A stretch of 64,000 nt of DNA from Haliea sp040221975 (GTDB lineage Bacteria; Pseudomonadota; Gammaproteobacteria; Pseudomonadales; Halieaceae). Each line of letters opens with the position of its first letter. Position 1 is the stretch's first letter. Made by a program: the position numbers and the translations under genes. The stretch is from assembly GCA_040221975.1 (NCBI GenBank), contig JAVJWR010000013.1:62001-126000 (forward strand). Direction: 5' to 3'. The notes beneath the pieces are model-generated. The model worked only from the letters and a program-made list of their open reading frames with translations. It did not search any database and was not told the origin of the DNA. Of the stretch, positions 44,096 to 54,000 are shown piece after piece.

Positions 44096-44653
44096 ATGCG
44101 ACCGATTGCCATCATGCTCACCCTGCTGCTGGCGGGTTCGGCCCAGGCCAGCCCCACTGCGGATTACTGGCTAGCGTTGACCACCCTCTGTGGCAAGGCC
44201 TTCGCCGGCCAACTGATCGACGCCCCGGCGGATGACGAGTTTGCCGGCAAGTCGCTGGTGATGCATGTGCGGGACTGTTCCGACACCCGTATTCGCATTC
44301 CCTTCGTGGTCGGCGACGACCTCTCCCGCACCTGGGTGTTGACCCGCAGCGGCGACCGCATCACCCTCAAGCACGACCATCGCCAGGCCGACGGCAGCCC
44401 CGATGACATCACCCTGTACGGCGGCACCAGCAGCAATGCCGGCCGTGCCGGGGAACAACTGTTCCCCGCCGATGAGGAAACCCGGGAGATCATAGAACCC
44501 GCTTTTGCCAATGTCTGGACCATGCGGGTCACCCCGGGGGAAGTGTTTACCTACGGCCTCTGGCGACTGGGCACGCCGCGGGTTTTCCGGGTGGATTTTG
44601 ACCTCAGCACGCCTGTGGAGCCGCCTCCGGCGCCCTGGGGCTGGAAGGACTGA
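44096..44653 (+). CDS. Secreted hypothetical protein
   Basis: The product has 185 residues with a clear signal peptide (MRPIAIMLTLLLAGSAQASP). CGGGAGAT upstream is a good ribosome site. The mature protein has two Cys that could form a disulfide (TLCGKAFAG and VRDCSDTRI), and a beta-rich body with FVVGDDLSRTWVLTR and ITLKHDHRQADGSPDDITLY. I recognise no characterised family. It is divergent from recA and convergent with the aspartoacylase-like gene at 44669. Confidence 0.75.
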   Translation: MRPIAIMLTLLLAGSAQASPTADYWLALTTLCGKAFAGQLIDAPADDEFAGKSLVMHVRDCSDTRIRIPFVVGDDLSRTWVLTRSGDRITLKHDHRQADGSPDDITLYGGTSSNAGRAGEQLFPADEETREIIEPAFANVWTMRVTPGEVFTYGLWRLGTPRVFRVDFDLSTPVEPPPAPWGWKD

Positions 44654-44668
44654 TCCACGCAGACGACA

Positions 44669-45703
44669 TCAGCTGACGTCAGCCAGCTCGTCCTGCTCAA
44701 TGGCATACAACAGGCAATCACTGCGGGCAATGGCGGTATTGGTGGTAATCATGAACAGCTTGAGGGGAGCGGCCGGGTAGAGGCGCCCGTCAGCCACCCG
44801 CAGCAGCCGACTGACCGCGCAGCGGCCGCTCGCGTCCTGGGCCCAAAACAGTGAACGCAACTCGCCACGGACCCAGCCCAGGGGCACATCCGGTTGCACC
44901 ACGCCGAAATTCAGCTGCTCGATATCGGGCCGCAAAACCACGGGATACGCGGCATCGGGCTGCTCTGCATAGGCCAGTTCAATGCCGGGGTTGAGCTCCA
45001 GGCGAATCGGGTTGCGCAACAGTTCCAGGCCCCAGTCTGTTTCGTCCCCCGCCAACACCAGCGGCCGCTGCAGGTACTCGCAGAGTCCCGACCAGGCCAG
45101 TTCATGGGCGCAGTCATCCAGGCGCCCACCCACCTCCACCGTGACAGTGGGATAACTGTGTTCACTGATCTCCATCAGCGCGCCCAGATTGAGCCGGGTC
45201 ACGATCATGCGCCGGGTAAACAGCGAGACCAGGGCATCGTGCTGACGATCCATGTGGGTACAGACCCCAAAGGCAGGGCCGGTCCCGGAGGTGTTGTGCA
45301 TGTCCACGACCGCCTCGGGGTGGTGCAGGCGCAGGATTTCCAGGATTTCCTCGGCCAACCGTCCCTGCTCGTCGTCAAAGGGCGGCCGAAAGCAGCGGTT
45401 GAGATCCCGTTCCCCGGGCAACATGCGGTGACTGAACAGGGGCGCCGTCAGGGCCGCCTCTACCGAGGCGACGATACACACGGTATTGACCGCGGGCTGG
45501 CGACCGGCTTTGAGCCAGCGGAACAGGGCCATTGCACCGGAGGGTTCGTTGCCGTGCAACAGGGTGACAAACGCGCGCGTGCGACTGCTGTCCAGGCCCT
45601 CCAGAAAAATACTCGCGGGACCGCCTAGATAGCGCAGAAAAGATTCCACGTTGGCGCCGATTTCGGTTGCGAGAGGGTTGCGGAGAATCCGGAAGCGCTT
45701 CAC
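44669..45703 (-). CDS. Aspartoacylase/succinylglutamate desuccinylase-family zinc hydrolase (GTG start)
   Basis: The product has 344 residues from GTG 45703. I prefer this over GTG 45712 because GGCGGAG is then 8-9 nt upstream and the start overlaps the GCS2 stop as GTGA. Zinc ligands are visible as HGNE (His50, Glu53) and His136 in VVDMHNTSG; Glu190 in TVTVEVGG is the probable catalytic Glu. The family hydrolyses N-acyl amino acids or, as AstE, succinylglutamate. Coupling to a gamma-glutamyl ligase-like gene implies they share a substrate. No other arginine-catabolism gene is present. Confidence 0.85.
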   Translation of the reverse strand: MKRFRILRNPLATEIGANVESFLRYLGGPASIFLEGLDSSRTRAFVTLLHGNEPSGAMALFRWLKAGRQPAVNTVCIVASVEAALTAPLFSHRMLPGERDLNRCFRPPFDDEQGRLAEEILEILRLHHPEAVVDMHNTSGTGPAFGVCTHMDRQHDALVSLFTRRMIVTRLNLGALMEISEHSYPTVTVEVGGRLDDCAHELAWSGLCEYLQRPLVLAGDETDWGLELLRNPIRLELNPGIELAYAEQPDAAYPVVLRPDIEQLNFGVVQPDVPLGWVRGELRSLFWAQDASGRCAVSRLLRVADGRLYPAAPLKLFMITTNTAIARSDCLLYAIEQDELADVS

Positions 45704-47181
45704 AAGGGCCACTCCGCCACCGGATCATTGCCGATACTACGCTCCATATATGCCTCCAGCATTGCCTGCAGGTCGGCCGTGCCCGGCCGGGTGTCCGCCC
45801 CGGATTGCGCCAGACGCGCCAGCTGCCAGCGGGCGCCGGTCTGGCCATTCGCCAGGCGCCGTTCGATGATACTCAAATAGTGCGAGATCGCAGCCTCGTC
45901 AATGCCAATCGCGACCAGCCCGCGCCGCGCCACCGGCAGCATGGCGGCGATGATGGCAGCTGCAGGCTGCTCCTCACAGGCGCACTGCCGGTCTCTCGGC
46001 CAGACCAGGCGTGCGTCGAGGCCATACTGGGCCGCGCGGTAAAAATTGTGTTCGGCAAAATTGAATGGCAGCGCCGGCAACCAGCTGTTGATGTTCGGCC
46101 GCAGCCCCTCCGCCATGCCGATCAGGAAGGCGGCATTGGCGACCATGTCGGCGGCGGTAGGACCGGCCGGCAGTGACCGCATCTCGATCCGCAGGTGTCC
46201 GCCTCCGGTGGCGTCATAGACCGGCCGGTTCCAGAGCCATACCGTGCTCTGGTGCAACTGCAGTTCGGGCAATTGCGGCGGCTGCGGCGGGTCGTCTGAA
46301 GCCGCGAGTGCTTCGGCGCAAACCGGCAGCAACGGGCGGTAGAGACGCACCGCTTCCACGAACAGCTCGGCTGCCTCCCGCCGCACCCAGCCCTGGCCAA
46401 AATTGACGCGCGCAGGTTCGTTCCAGCTGTAGCGGTCAGGCAGGCGGGTATCGATCGATTGCTTGAACAGGGGAATCCGTGTCTCCTGCCACAGGCAGTG
46501 GCCAAACAAGGTGGGCGAGTTGCCGGCAATCGCCACCGCCAGTGGCGTCACCGCCTGCATGGCATTGAAGGTATCGGCAAAATGCCGGGGATCAACCCGG
46601 TGGTGAACCTGAAACGACGTATTGGCTCCCTCCAGGGTGATGTCATCCATCTCCAGCTGCAGTGGATGTCTACCGTTGATATCGATCCGGAACTGACGTC
46701 CGCGGCGGGCAATCAGCTGCTCGACCAGGGCCGCGAAGCGCTGTTTTCCGGTCAGGCACGAGGGCCCGAAATCCTGCAGCTGCAAAGTGGGCAGAATCCC
46801 GATGGGCACGATACGGGCATCGCGCTCCGCCGCCAGGCGGCGCAATTCCCTGAGCTTGTGCAGGATTTCCTGCTCTAGTGCCCGCAGCGGATCACCGGCA
46901 GCGGCAACCGGTGTCAGGTTGTACTCGAGGTTGTAGCGGTTCAGCTCCAGAGTCAGCTGCGGATCCCCCGCCGCCGCCTGCAGCTCTGTATTGAGCAGTG
47001 CCGGGCGCCCCTGCCGGTCGACGATGTACAGCTCCAGCTCGGCACCCAGCGAACCGGCGCCCTCACCAAACCCGGGCACGGCCAGCGTCTGCCGCAACCG
47101 CTCCAGGTTGCGCTCCAGGCGCTCACCAAACCGCTGGTAATCGTCGGCGGTGAACTGCGTGTGCTGAATATCTAGGCCCAT
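45700..47181 (-). CDS. GCS2-family glutamate-cysteine ligase-like protein (carboxylate-amine ligase)
   Basis: The product has 493 residues. It has the GCS2 signatures LGAELELYIVD, LELNRYNLEYNLTPV (Glu-rich metal site) and DDITLEGANTSFQVHHRVDP, then AGNSPTLFGHCLWQETRIPL and GGGHLRIEMRSLPAGPTAADMV. GCS2 enzymes ATP-dependently join the gamma-carboxyl of glutamate to an amine; some make gamma-glutamylcysteine and others (YbdK-like) have weak or unknown activity. The next gene, an aspartoacylase-like hydrolase, starts within this stop codon. Whether this is the main GshA of the organism cannot be told. Confidence 0.87.
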   Translation of the reverse strand: MGLDIQHTQFTADDYQRFGERLERNLERLRQTLAVPGFGEGAGSLGAELELYIVDRQGRPALLNTELQAAAGDPQLTLELNRYNLEYNLTPVAAAGDPLRALEQEILHKLRELRRLAAERDARIVPIGILPTLQLQDFGPSCLTGKQRFAALVEQLIARRGRQFRIDINGRHPLQLEMDDITLEGANTSFQVHHRVDPRHFADTFNAMQAVTPLAVAIAGNSPTLFGHCLWQETRIPLFKQSIDTRLPDRYSWNEPARVNFGQGWVRREAAELFVEAVRLYRPLLPVCAEALAASDDPPQPPQLPELQLHQSTVWLWNRPVYDATGGGHLRIEMRSLPAGPTAADMVANAAFLIGMAEGLRPNINSWLPALPFNFAEHNFYRAAQYGLDARLVWPRDRQCACEEQPAAAIIAAMLPVARRGLVAIGIDEAAISHYLSIIERRLANGQTGARWQLARLAQSGADTRPGTADLQAMLEAYMERSIGNDPVAEWPL

Positions 47182-47295
47182 TGGTGATTTATATCACAGA
47201 TACCCGTAGCAGCAGGAACACACTGCAGAAGCCCCTAGAGGATCCCGCCTCCTTGGCGTAAAATCCCCGTCCTGTTTACTGGAAACGCCATTGCC

Positions 47296-47766
47296 ATGCC
47301 CTCACCCGTCAACCCCGATCGCTCCCTGCTGGAACGCTGGCTCAATGCCACCGCTGTCGAAAGCTATGTGTGCGAGCATTGCGAGAACCTGCATCTCAGC
47401 GAAATCCGCACTCAGGAGGGGGTGCTGGACAGCCGCCTGATCCAGGAGGCCTTCGGCCTGCTGTTCACCACCGAACTGGAAATCCGGCCCATGGCCCTGC
47501 TCGCGTTATCGGCGGACCTGGGGCGCCTGAACATGGAATATCCGACCCTGAAAATCTTTCTCGACATCGTCGACGACGCCACCCCGCAACTGGTCGCCGC
47601 CAGCATCTTCCCCGGCAATGAAGGCCTGACCCAGGGGCAATTCAATCACTTCGTCGCCATTGCGATGCAGGCCACCCTGCAGCTGGCGGAGGAGTGCCTG
47701 CGGCTGGACTACCTGTTCTCTGAGGACGGCGCCAGCCGCCAACAGCCGCGTTCGGTACTGCACTGA
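47296..47766 (+). CDS. YbjN-like small protein
   Basis: The product has 156 residues. The N-terminal half includes LLERWLNATAVESYVCEHCE and LLFTTELEIRP, and the middle has IFLDIVDDATPQLVAASIFPGN. The pattern resembles the YbjN domain, which appears in type III secretion chaperone-like proteins that affect motility and stress in enterobacteria. It has two Cys in CEHCE that could bind a metal. No partner genes are adjacent. It stands divergent from GCS2, with 114 bp between starts. Confidence 0.6.
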   Translation: MPSPVNPDRSLLERWLNATAVESYVCEHCENLHLSEIRTQEGVLDSRLIQEAFGLLFTTELEIRPMALLALSADLGRLNMEYPTLKIFLDIVDDATPQLVAASIFPGNEGLTQGQFNHFVAIAMQATLQLAEECLRLDYLFSEDGASRQQPRSVLH

Positions 47767-48179
47767 GCCGGAGTACTGTGACCGGGCGTGTATCAGCTGT
47801 TGCCCATCAATCCAGACAGAACAATCAAAGCAGGGGTGTGCAGGATTCGCTCGGTACAGCACCAGCGCTCCGGGGTGGATCCGACCCCTTCGCAACCTTC
47901 CATGGTTCGTCGAGAGCGGCAAAATTGCGCTGTAGCGGCTGTAGCGGCTGTAGCGGCTGTAGCGACCCAAGTGAAGAGCATGGCAGTCATGAATGCCAGA
48001 GTTCGCACCAGGTTTTGCCAGCAAACACGCCACGGCACCTGCAAACAGCACACAAAAATTTCTACCCAGGGCTTGACGGGCCCGGTATCCACGTTGCCCC
48101 GTCAGTGGAAGAGAGCTTTTCAAGCCATTGCGATTATGCGAATTTTGATGCTTAATCGCATCATATTTGAGCAGGAGCG
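47767..48179. other. 413-bp stretch without a convincing gene; contains 9-bp tandem repeats
   Basis: No frame here has family motifs, a good ribosome site or consistent codon use. The only structure is TGTAGCGGC repeated almost four times at 47931-47966. The stretch is less GC-rich than its neighbours near 48,010-48,170. It may be remnant DNA at the left edge of the defence island. Confidence 0.6.
47931..47966. repeat. 9-bp tandem repeat (about four units)
   Basis: TGTAGCGGC occurs at 47931, 47940 and 47949; the fourth unit is TGTAGCGAC at 47958. Confidence 0.85.
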
Positions 48180-48392
48180 ATGCCTGTGCGTACTACCGTG
48201 ACTATCGATGACGCCCTTTACCAACAAGCCCTGGCTGTCGCCGACCCAGGCACAAACAAGGCTGATCTGTTCCGGGAAGCCATGGAAACATTCGTTCGGG
48301 TGCGGGCGGCGAAGCGCCTGGCGGCGTTGGGTGGCAGCACACCTCGAATGGCGCGGATTCCGCGCAGACGGAGCGACCCCGCAGCCTCATGA
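48180..48392 (+). CDS. vapB: VapB-like antitoxin
   Basis: The product has 70 residues from ATG 48180 (GCAGGAG upstream). The N-terminal segment VRTTVTIDDALYQQALAVAD is the DNA-binding ribbon-helix-helix or MazE-like part of a DUF2191/VapB antitoxin, and the C-terminal basic tail binds the toxin. The stop overlaps the toxin start (ATGA). The leader is AT-rich compared with its surroundings. Confidence 0.85.
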   Translation: MPVRTTVTIDDALYQQALAVADPGTNKADLFREAMETFVRVRAAKRLAALGGSTPRMARIPRRRSDPAAS

Positions 48393-48766
48393 GTGTACTC
48401 ATCGACACCTCGGTGTGGGTGGACCACTTCAGGCGGCGCAACGAAGATCTGGTGACATTGCTTCTGCACGACGAAGGCCTGAGCCATCCGATGGTACTGG
48501 GCGAGCTTGCCTGTGGCAGCCCGCCGGCACCGAGACAGAGGACGCTTGGCGACATCGGACTCTTGCAATCCGCCACGCAGGCAAGCTGGGATGAGGTAAT
48601 GGCATTGATCGAACGGGAACGGCTCTACGGCCTCGGTTGTGGACTTGTCGATATAACACTGCTGGCCTCAACCCTGCTGACGCCGGATGCTCTTTTGTGG
48701 ACGCTGGACAATCGCCTGGCGGCACTGGCGGTACGTTTTGATGCTGCGTTTGCAGTCGAGACTTAA
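48389..48766 (+). CDS. vapC: VapC-like PIN-domain ribonuclease toxin
   Basis: The product has 125 residues. PIN active-site acids are visible: Asp6 (LIDTSVWVDHF), Glu39 (LGELACG), Asp88 (GLVDITLLAS) and Asp107 (WTLDNRL). VapC toxins cut tRNA or rRNA when VapB is lost. Overlap with VapB shows coupled translation. It lies just before the Wadjet operon at the left edge of the defence region. Confidence 0.92.
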   Translation: MSVLIDTSVWVDHFRRRNEDLVTLLLHDEGLSHPMVLGELACGSPPAPRQRTLGDIGLLQSATQASWDEVMALIERERLYGLGCGLVDITLLASTLLTPDALLWTLDNRLAALAVRFDAAFAVET

Positions 48767-48830
48767 GTAAACGCGTCGAAAGCCACATATCGCGTAGAAT
48801 TGCCGCGGGACATCGGAGGACCGAGAGTCC

Positions 48831-48859
48831 TTGGATCGGCGCTGGCAAACTGGTTAAAT
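48831..48859 (+). promoter_or_regulatory. Candidate promoter of the Wadjet operon
   Basis: TTGGAT (48831-48836), a 17-bp spacer, then TTAAAT (48854-48859), 28 bp before the jetA start. The match is moderate. Confidence 0.35.
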
Positions 48860-48887
48860 AGCCGCTCACACCCACAAGCTAAAAACC

Positions 48888-50327
48888 ATGTTTTTTACCG
48901 GCGAGCGCACCCAGTTTTTCAGGCCACTGACCGGCAAGTACCGGGAGCAAATCGCCGAATGCCTGCGCCTGCTGCACGAGCGGCTGTACAGTTCGCAGGC
49001 CGATTACGGCGAGTCACTGCGCCGGGAGCAGATCCTGGACCTGTTTACCGAAGCACTGGAGCGCGCCCCGCTGCTTGAGGGCGAGGACGAGGGACGCTTC
49101 AACAGTAGCCGCGAGCAGGCCGGCTGGATTCTCAACCAGTTGGTGGAAAACGGCTGGCTCAAGCGCGACAAGGACGAAGCCTCTTTCCAGTCCACCTACC
49201 CCTTCAGTCGCAGCGGGCGCCTGTTCACCCAAACGCTGGCGGAAGTGGACGGCCGCAGCGTGCGCACCCGCCACCGCAACACGCGCAATACGCTGAACGC
49301 GCTTGCCGCGTTCCTCGAGCGTGGCGAAGTCTACGACCTGCTGGACGCCTACGAGCACTCCGAGCGCATCATCGCCGACTTTACCGACATCATCGCCGAA
49401 CTTGAGGAGCGCAAACGGGAGCTGGTTCGGGAAGTCGAGGCCCAGCAGCTGGTGCAGCAGGCGTCAGACCAGTTTTTCGATTTCATGGAGAAGCGGTTCC
49501 AGCCGGACGTCGCCATCCGCCTTTCGGCCGACAGTGTCGAAAAACACCGCGAGCGTATCCAGCGCACCATCGAGAAGATTCGCCGCAAACAGAACAAGTG
49601 GAAGGCCAGCGCTGAACGGGAACTGCGCCGGCTGGCCCCGGATCTGGTGGTGAGCGACGAGGGCTCGGTGCTCTGGCACCTGCTGGACAGCATCGACACC
49701 CGCATGCGCAATGCCTCCGAGATCATGCTGCCCTCCCTGCGCCGGACCCTGCAGGGTTTTACCCGCCGCGCCGACATCATCATCCGCCAACTCAGCTATG
49801 TACACAGCCAGAAGCACAATGACATTGTCGGCCTGTGCCGTGAACTGTCCGCGCTGGACGACGCCAGTTTCGGCCAGCGCCTGGCCGCCGCCGGTGACGC
49901 CATGGCAGGTCTGAAGCTGGGCCTCGTAGACCCGGCGCACAATCGCCTGCGGGAACAACGGCAACAGCGTCCGGTGCGCAGCCGCATCACCGAGCTGGCC
50001 GCCCCGGACGCGGCCACGCGTCACGAGCTGTTGCTCCAACAGTTAATGGAGAAGGCCTTCAATATCAACAACGGCGCGCTGCGCGACTACCTGCGGGAGG
50101 CGCTTGGCGCCAGCCGTCGCATCGACAGCCGCGACCTGCCGATCAACAATGCCGGCGACCTGCTGGCCCTGAGCCATGTGATCGAACTCGGGAGTGCCGA
50201 CCACGCCGGGACGGGGTTCCGCCTGCGCCTGGAGCGCACTGAGCCGATCACCGGGGAATACTATTTCACCCGCAGGGACGGCTTCCTGCTGGAACTGGAG
50301 CACGATGACGATACGAACAGCCCTTGA
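48888..50327 (+). CDS. jetA: Wadjet component JetA (kleisin-like)
   Basis: The product has 479 residues. It begins FFTGERTQFFRPLTGKYREQ, includes helical kleisin-like regions (IADFTDIIAELEERKRELVR) and ends with EYYFTRRDGFLLELEHDD. The order of a MukF-like, MukE-like, SMC and topoisomerase-VI-like gene identifies it as JetA of a Wadjet system, probably type II (DUF5716-like). JetA links the SMC heads and recruits JetB. The next gene begins inside its 3' end. No strong ribosome site precedes the start. Confidence 0.87.
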   Translation: MFFTGERTQFFRPLTGKYREQIAECLRLLHERLYSSQADYGESLRREQILDLFTEALERAPLLEGEDEGRFNSSREQAGWILNQLVENGWLKRDKDEASFQSTYPFSRSGRLFTQTLAEVDGRSVRTRHRNTRNTLNALAAFLERGEVYDLLDAYEHSERIIADFTDIIAELEERKRELVREVEAQQLVQQASDQFFDFMEKRFQPDVAIRLSADSVEKHRERIQRTIEKIRRKQNKWKASAERELRRLAPDLVVSDEGSVLWHLLDSIDTRMRNASEIMLPSLRRTLQGFTRRADIIIRQLSYVHSQKHNDIVGLCRELSALDDASFGQRLAAAGDAMAGLKLGLVDPAHNRLREQRQQRPVRSRITELAAPDAATRHELLLQQLMEKAFNINNGALRDYLREALGASRRIDSRDLPINNAGDLLALSHVIELGSADHAGTGFRLRLERTEPITGEYYFTRRDGFLLELEHDDDTNSP

Positions 50328-50979
50328 CGACGCGCTGGCAGCGCGCGGCGTCAGCGCGGAGCAATTCTCCGAACTGATGATCCGCCTGCTGGACCACGGC
50401 GTGCTGTGCCGCGACGAAAACAAGCGCGAGGCCGAGTTTTACGATCGCTACCTGCAGGTGACGGATCTGGTCGAGGACTATCTCGCTGTCCTGCGGATTC
50501 GCCTGCTGCACGAACCGCGCTTCCATTCCCTGCGCCTGTTCCCGCCCGGCGCCGAGGTACCGGGCCTGGCCGACAGCGACGACGCCTTCAACAGCGGTCT
50601 GCGAGAACGCCTCAGCCAGGCGGAAGTGGCGTTGATTCTGGTACTGCGCGCGGAATACGACAAGTCGCTGCGGGAGGGGCAGATCGACGAGAACGGCCAG
50701 GTAACGCTGCCACTGGAAGCCCTGAGTCTCGCCCACAAGAACCTGCTCGGCCGCCCGCTGCCAGAAGGGCTGGTGGACCGTCGCAACCTGTTCCGCCGCC
50801 TGCGCCAGCTGCGGGTCATCCGCTACGCCGGCGACGAGGCACTGGAGGACAGCGAATCCTGGCTCACCATCCGCCCCGACATTACCAGTCTGGTCAGCGA
50901 CACCGTGCTTGCGGAACTGGCGGACGGCAGCGAGCCAGCCGGCAACGACGCCCCGTCACCAGAGGAGGACGCCCCGTGA
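50305..50979 (+). CDS. jetB: Wadjet component JetB (MukE-like, DUF4194)
   Basis: The product has 224 residues from ATG 50305, overlapping jetA by 23 bp. The core is HGVLCRDENKREAEFYDRYL, LVEDYLAVLRIRLLHEPRF and AEVALILVLRAEYDKSLREG, the DUF4194 pattern. JetB forms the kite-like winged-helix partner of JetA on the SMC ring. The C-terminus is acidic and disordered-looking (DGSEPAGNDAPSPEEDAP). The gene ends 49 bp before jetC. Confidence 0.9.
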   Translation: MTIRTALDDALAARGVSAEQFSELMIRLLDHGVLCRDENKREAEFYDRYLQVTDLVEDYLAVLRIRLLHEPRFHSLRLFPPGAEVPGLADSDDAFNSGLRERLSQAEVALILVLRAEYDKSLREGQIDENGQVTLPLEALSLAHKNLLGRPLPEGLVDRRNLFRRLRQLRVIRYAGDEALEDSESWLTIRPDITSLVSDTVLAELADGSEPAGNDAPSPEEDAP

Positions 50980-51028
50980 GCAGCAACCGCCGCCTCCCTG
51001 CCGCCAGCCACAGGAATCCCCTGACGCC

Positions 51029-54000
51029 ATGTACCTGAAACACGCCATTACCGTGAACTGGGGCAACCTGCCCCCGGAAGAACTGGAATTCGGCCCGGTA
51101 AACCTGTTTTCCGGCGGCAACGGCTCGGGCAAGACGACCGCCGCCGATGCCCTGCAGACGCTGATGACCGCGGCCCACGACAACCTGTTCACCTATAACC
51201 CGGGGCAGGATGAAACCACCCAGCGCGGCCGCGGCGGCAAGCAGGTGCGCACCCTCGCCTCCTACGTGCTGGGTTGCGACGACGGCGCCTTCGCCCGGCC
51301 ATACGATTGCGACGGCTATATCGCCGGCAGCTTCCATCCCACCAAGGGCGAAACGGCGGAGCCGTTTACCGCAGTCATCGGCGTGCGCGCCCACCTCGAT
51401 CGCGCCGGCGTCCAGCCGCAGGCGCGGCAGGACGAACTGCTGATGATGATCGTGCCCGGGGAGATGCTCAGACTCTCCCACTTCGTGCGTGAATACCCCG
51501 ATGGCCGCCACGCCGTGCCGATCACCGAACTGCCCAACCTGCTGCGCCAGGAGTTCGGCAAGAAGGCGGTGGAGACCTACGAACGCAAGGGCGCCTACCT
51601 GTCGCGGCTGTTCGGCGCGCTGCGCGGCAAGCGCGACGCGGTATCCCAGCGCGAGGGTACCAACGCGGCGCGCACCTTCGCCCGTTTCATGGCCTACAAG
51701 CCGGTGGACTCCATCGACCAGTTCGTCGCGGGCGAAGTGCTGGAAGCACGCGACCTGGGCGATACCATCCGCCGCATTCGCGACCTGCTGCGCACCGTGC
51801 ACGGCATGGAACAGGAGGCCCGGCAACTGCGCGCCAGCGTCGAGTTGCTGGGGCAATCCCGCGACCAGGCGGAGCACTACCTGGAAAGCTGGCTGCAACG
51901 TACTACGGCGACCTATGGCGCCGCCGCCCAGCAGCAAGGACGCAACCAGGCGCTGTACAACGCGGAAAAAGACCAGCAGCTCGCCCTGCGCCAGCAGCAG
52001 GCGACACTGCAAACCGAGCGGCAGGAAACCCGGCGCCGCAAAACCCACGCCCTCGATGAATTGACCGAGCTGAAGGCGCGCATCCAGGGCATCCCCGCCC
52101 TGCGCAGCAAAGAGGAACTGGAAACCCGGCGCGCAACCCTTACCGGCAAACTGCACGAAGGAGCACGCCCTCTGCTGGAACAGGACCAGCAGCGCAACGC
52201 GAATCTCACCGCCCTGCGCAACATCCGCGACGTTCTTGGCCGCCACAGCCTGGAGCTACTGTTGCCCGAGCTGGCGGGACGCGGTTGGCGCAACACGGCG
52301 AAAGAACTGCTGGCCCGCGCCGACCGGCCGCTGCCCGACCTCAACCAGCTTCTGGCGCGCGACTGGATCGACCTGAGCCCGCTGGAGGCCGGACTGGACC
52401 TGAGCCGCGAGGAACAGCCCCTGCACAATGCACTGGCGGATATCCTGCACACCAGCGGCGAAGCCAATGGCGAACGGGAAAACGTCTCGCTGTCCCAGCG
52501 TCTGGACCGGCTGGTCGCCGACCGCGAACGCGAACTGCGCGGCATCGAACAGGAACAGCAGCGTATCGAGCAGCAGATCAAGACACTGCAGTCCCACCGG
52601 GTCAGCTATCCCCGGGATGTGGACGAAGCGCTGGCGGCGATCCGCAAGGAGTGCCCCCAAGCCGACCCGCGGGTGCTTTGCGACCATGTGGAAGTCACCG
52701 ATCCGGACTGGCAGATGGCCATTGAGGGCTATCTGGGCGGCGCCCGTTTCGGTATTTTGGTGGAGCCGGAATTTGAGGCCGAGGCCATCCGCATCCTGCG
52801 CCGGACGGGTGCGCGCCGCAATCGCGCCCGGGTGATCCAGGGCGAGCAGGCGCGCCGGGATGCCGAGCGCCAGTCGCTGCCGGAAGACTCCATTTTCCAC
52901 GTGCTGCGTTTTTCCCACGGCATCGCCGAACACTACCTCAGGGCGTCCTACGGCAGCGTGGTGCGGGTGCCGGATGCCGACGCCCTGCGCCTGACCCGGC
53001 GCGGCATCACGGCGGACGGTCTCGCCGCCGGCAACTACGCCATGTTCCGCTGCGATGTGAGCGACAGTGAACTGGTGTTCGGCGCGGCCGCCCGGGAACG
53101 CAACCTGCTCGCCCAGCAAGAGGCCCTGGAGGAGATACAAGCCCGGCACCACAATACCAACGACGCCTACCAGGCCGTACGGCAACTCCAGCAGCAGGTA
53201 TACCATTTCCGGCCGCTGAACTGGGTGGAAACTGCCACCAGCCTGCTCGACAGCCAGCGCCAGCTACGGGAAGTGGAGAGCGCGCTGGAGAACCTCGATC
53301 TCAGCGAGCACAGGAATCTGGAACAGGAGTTTGAACAGGCACAGCAACGCTACCAGTCCCTCGAGGAAGCGCAGCGCGAGCAGGACAAACGCGAAGGCCA
53401 ACTGGAGGAGCAGCTCACTGCCTGCGGCAAAAAGCTGCGCGACCTGGCCGACAACAGCGAGGCGCTGGAGCAGGCCCGGGACGATGCCGAAGCTGCATTG
53501 CTGGCCAGCGAACGTCACTGGCCCGGGCTGGACGTCCAGCCGCGTATCGAGTGGATGGACCAGCGCCTCGAGGCCGCTCATGAGGCCATCGACTTCGTCG
53601 CCGAGAAAAAAGCGCTCGACGACCGCTTGATGAAGCAGGCAGTGGCATTGCAGCAGTCCATCAACCAGTACAACCAGCAGGCCCAGCCCGCAGACCATGT
53701 CCTCGCCGACACCGCGGAGGAACTGCACAGTGCTCCTTTCTTCGGCCACGTGCACGCAATGCGGCAACAACTGGACAACCTGCACAATCGCCTGCGCAAC
53801 AACGTACTGCTGGGCAAGCAGGAAGAACTTGGCAGATTGCGTGACACCTTCAACACCACCTTCGTCAGCGACCTCTGCCACGAGATCCACCAATCAGTGC
53901 GAGAGGGCGAGCGCACCCTCAAGAACCTCAACAGGGAGCTGGAACACCACTGCTTCGGCGCCGACCGCGAGCGCTTCGCTTTCGACTGGAACTGGCTGCC

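Noticed and set aside
42378..44174. 598-residue frame spanning recX and recA on the other strand
   Set aside because: It runs across two well-supported genes and their regulatory gap; no motif supports it.
47788..48201. Small open frames in the gap before vapB
   Set aside because: No ribosome sites or motifs, and they run through the 9-bp repeats.
50894..52246. Open frame opposite jetB/jetC
   Set aside because: Antisense shadow; Walker A of jetC lies on the plus strand in this interval.
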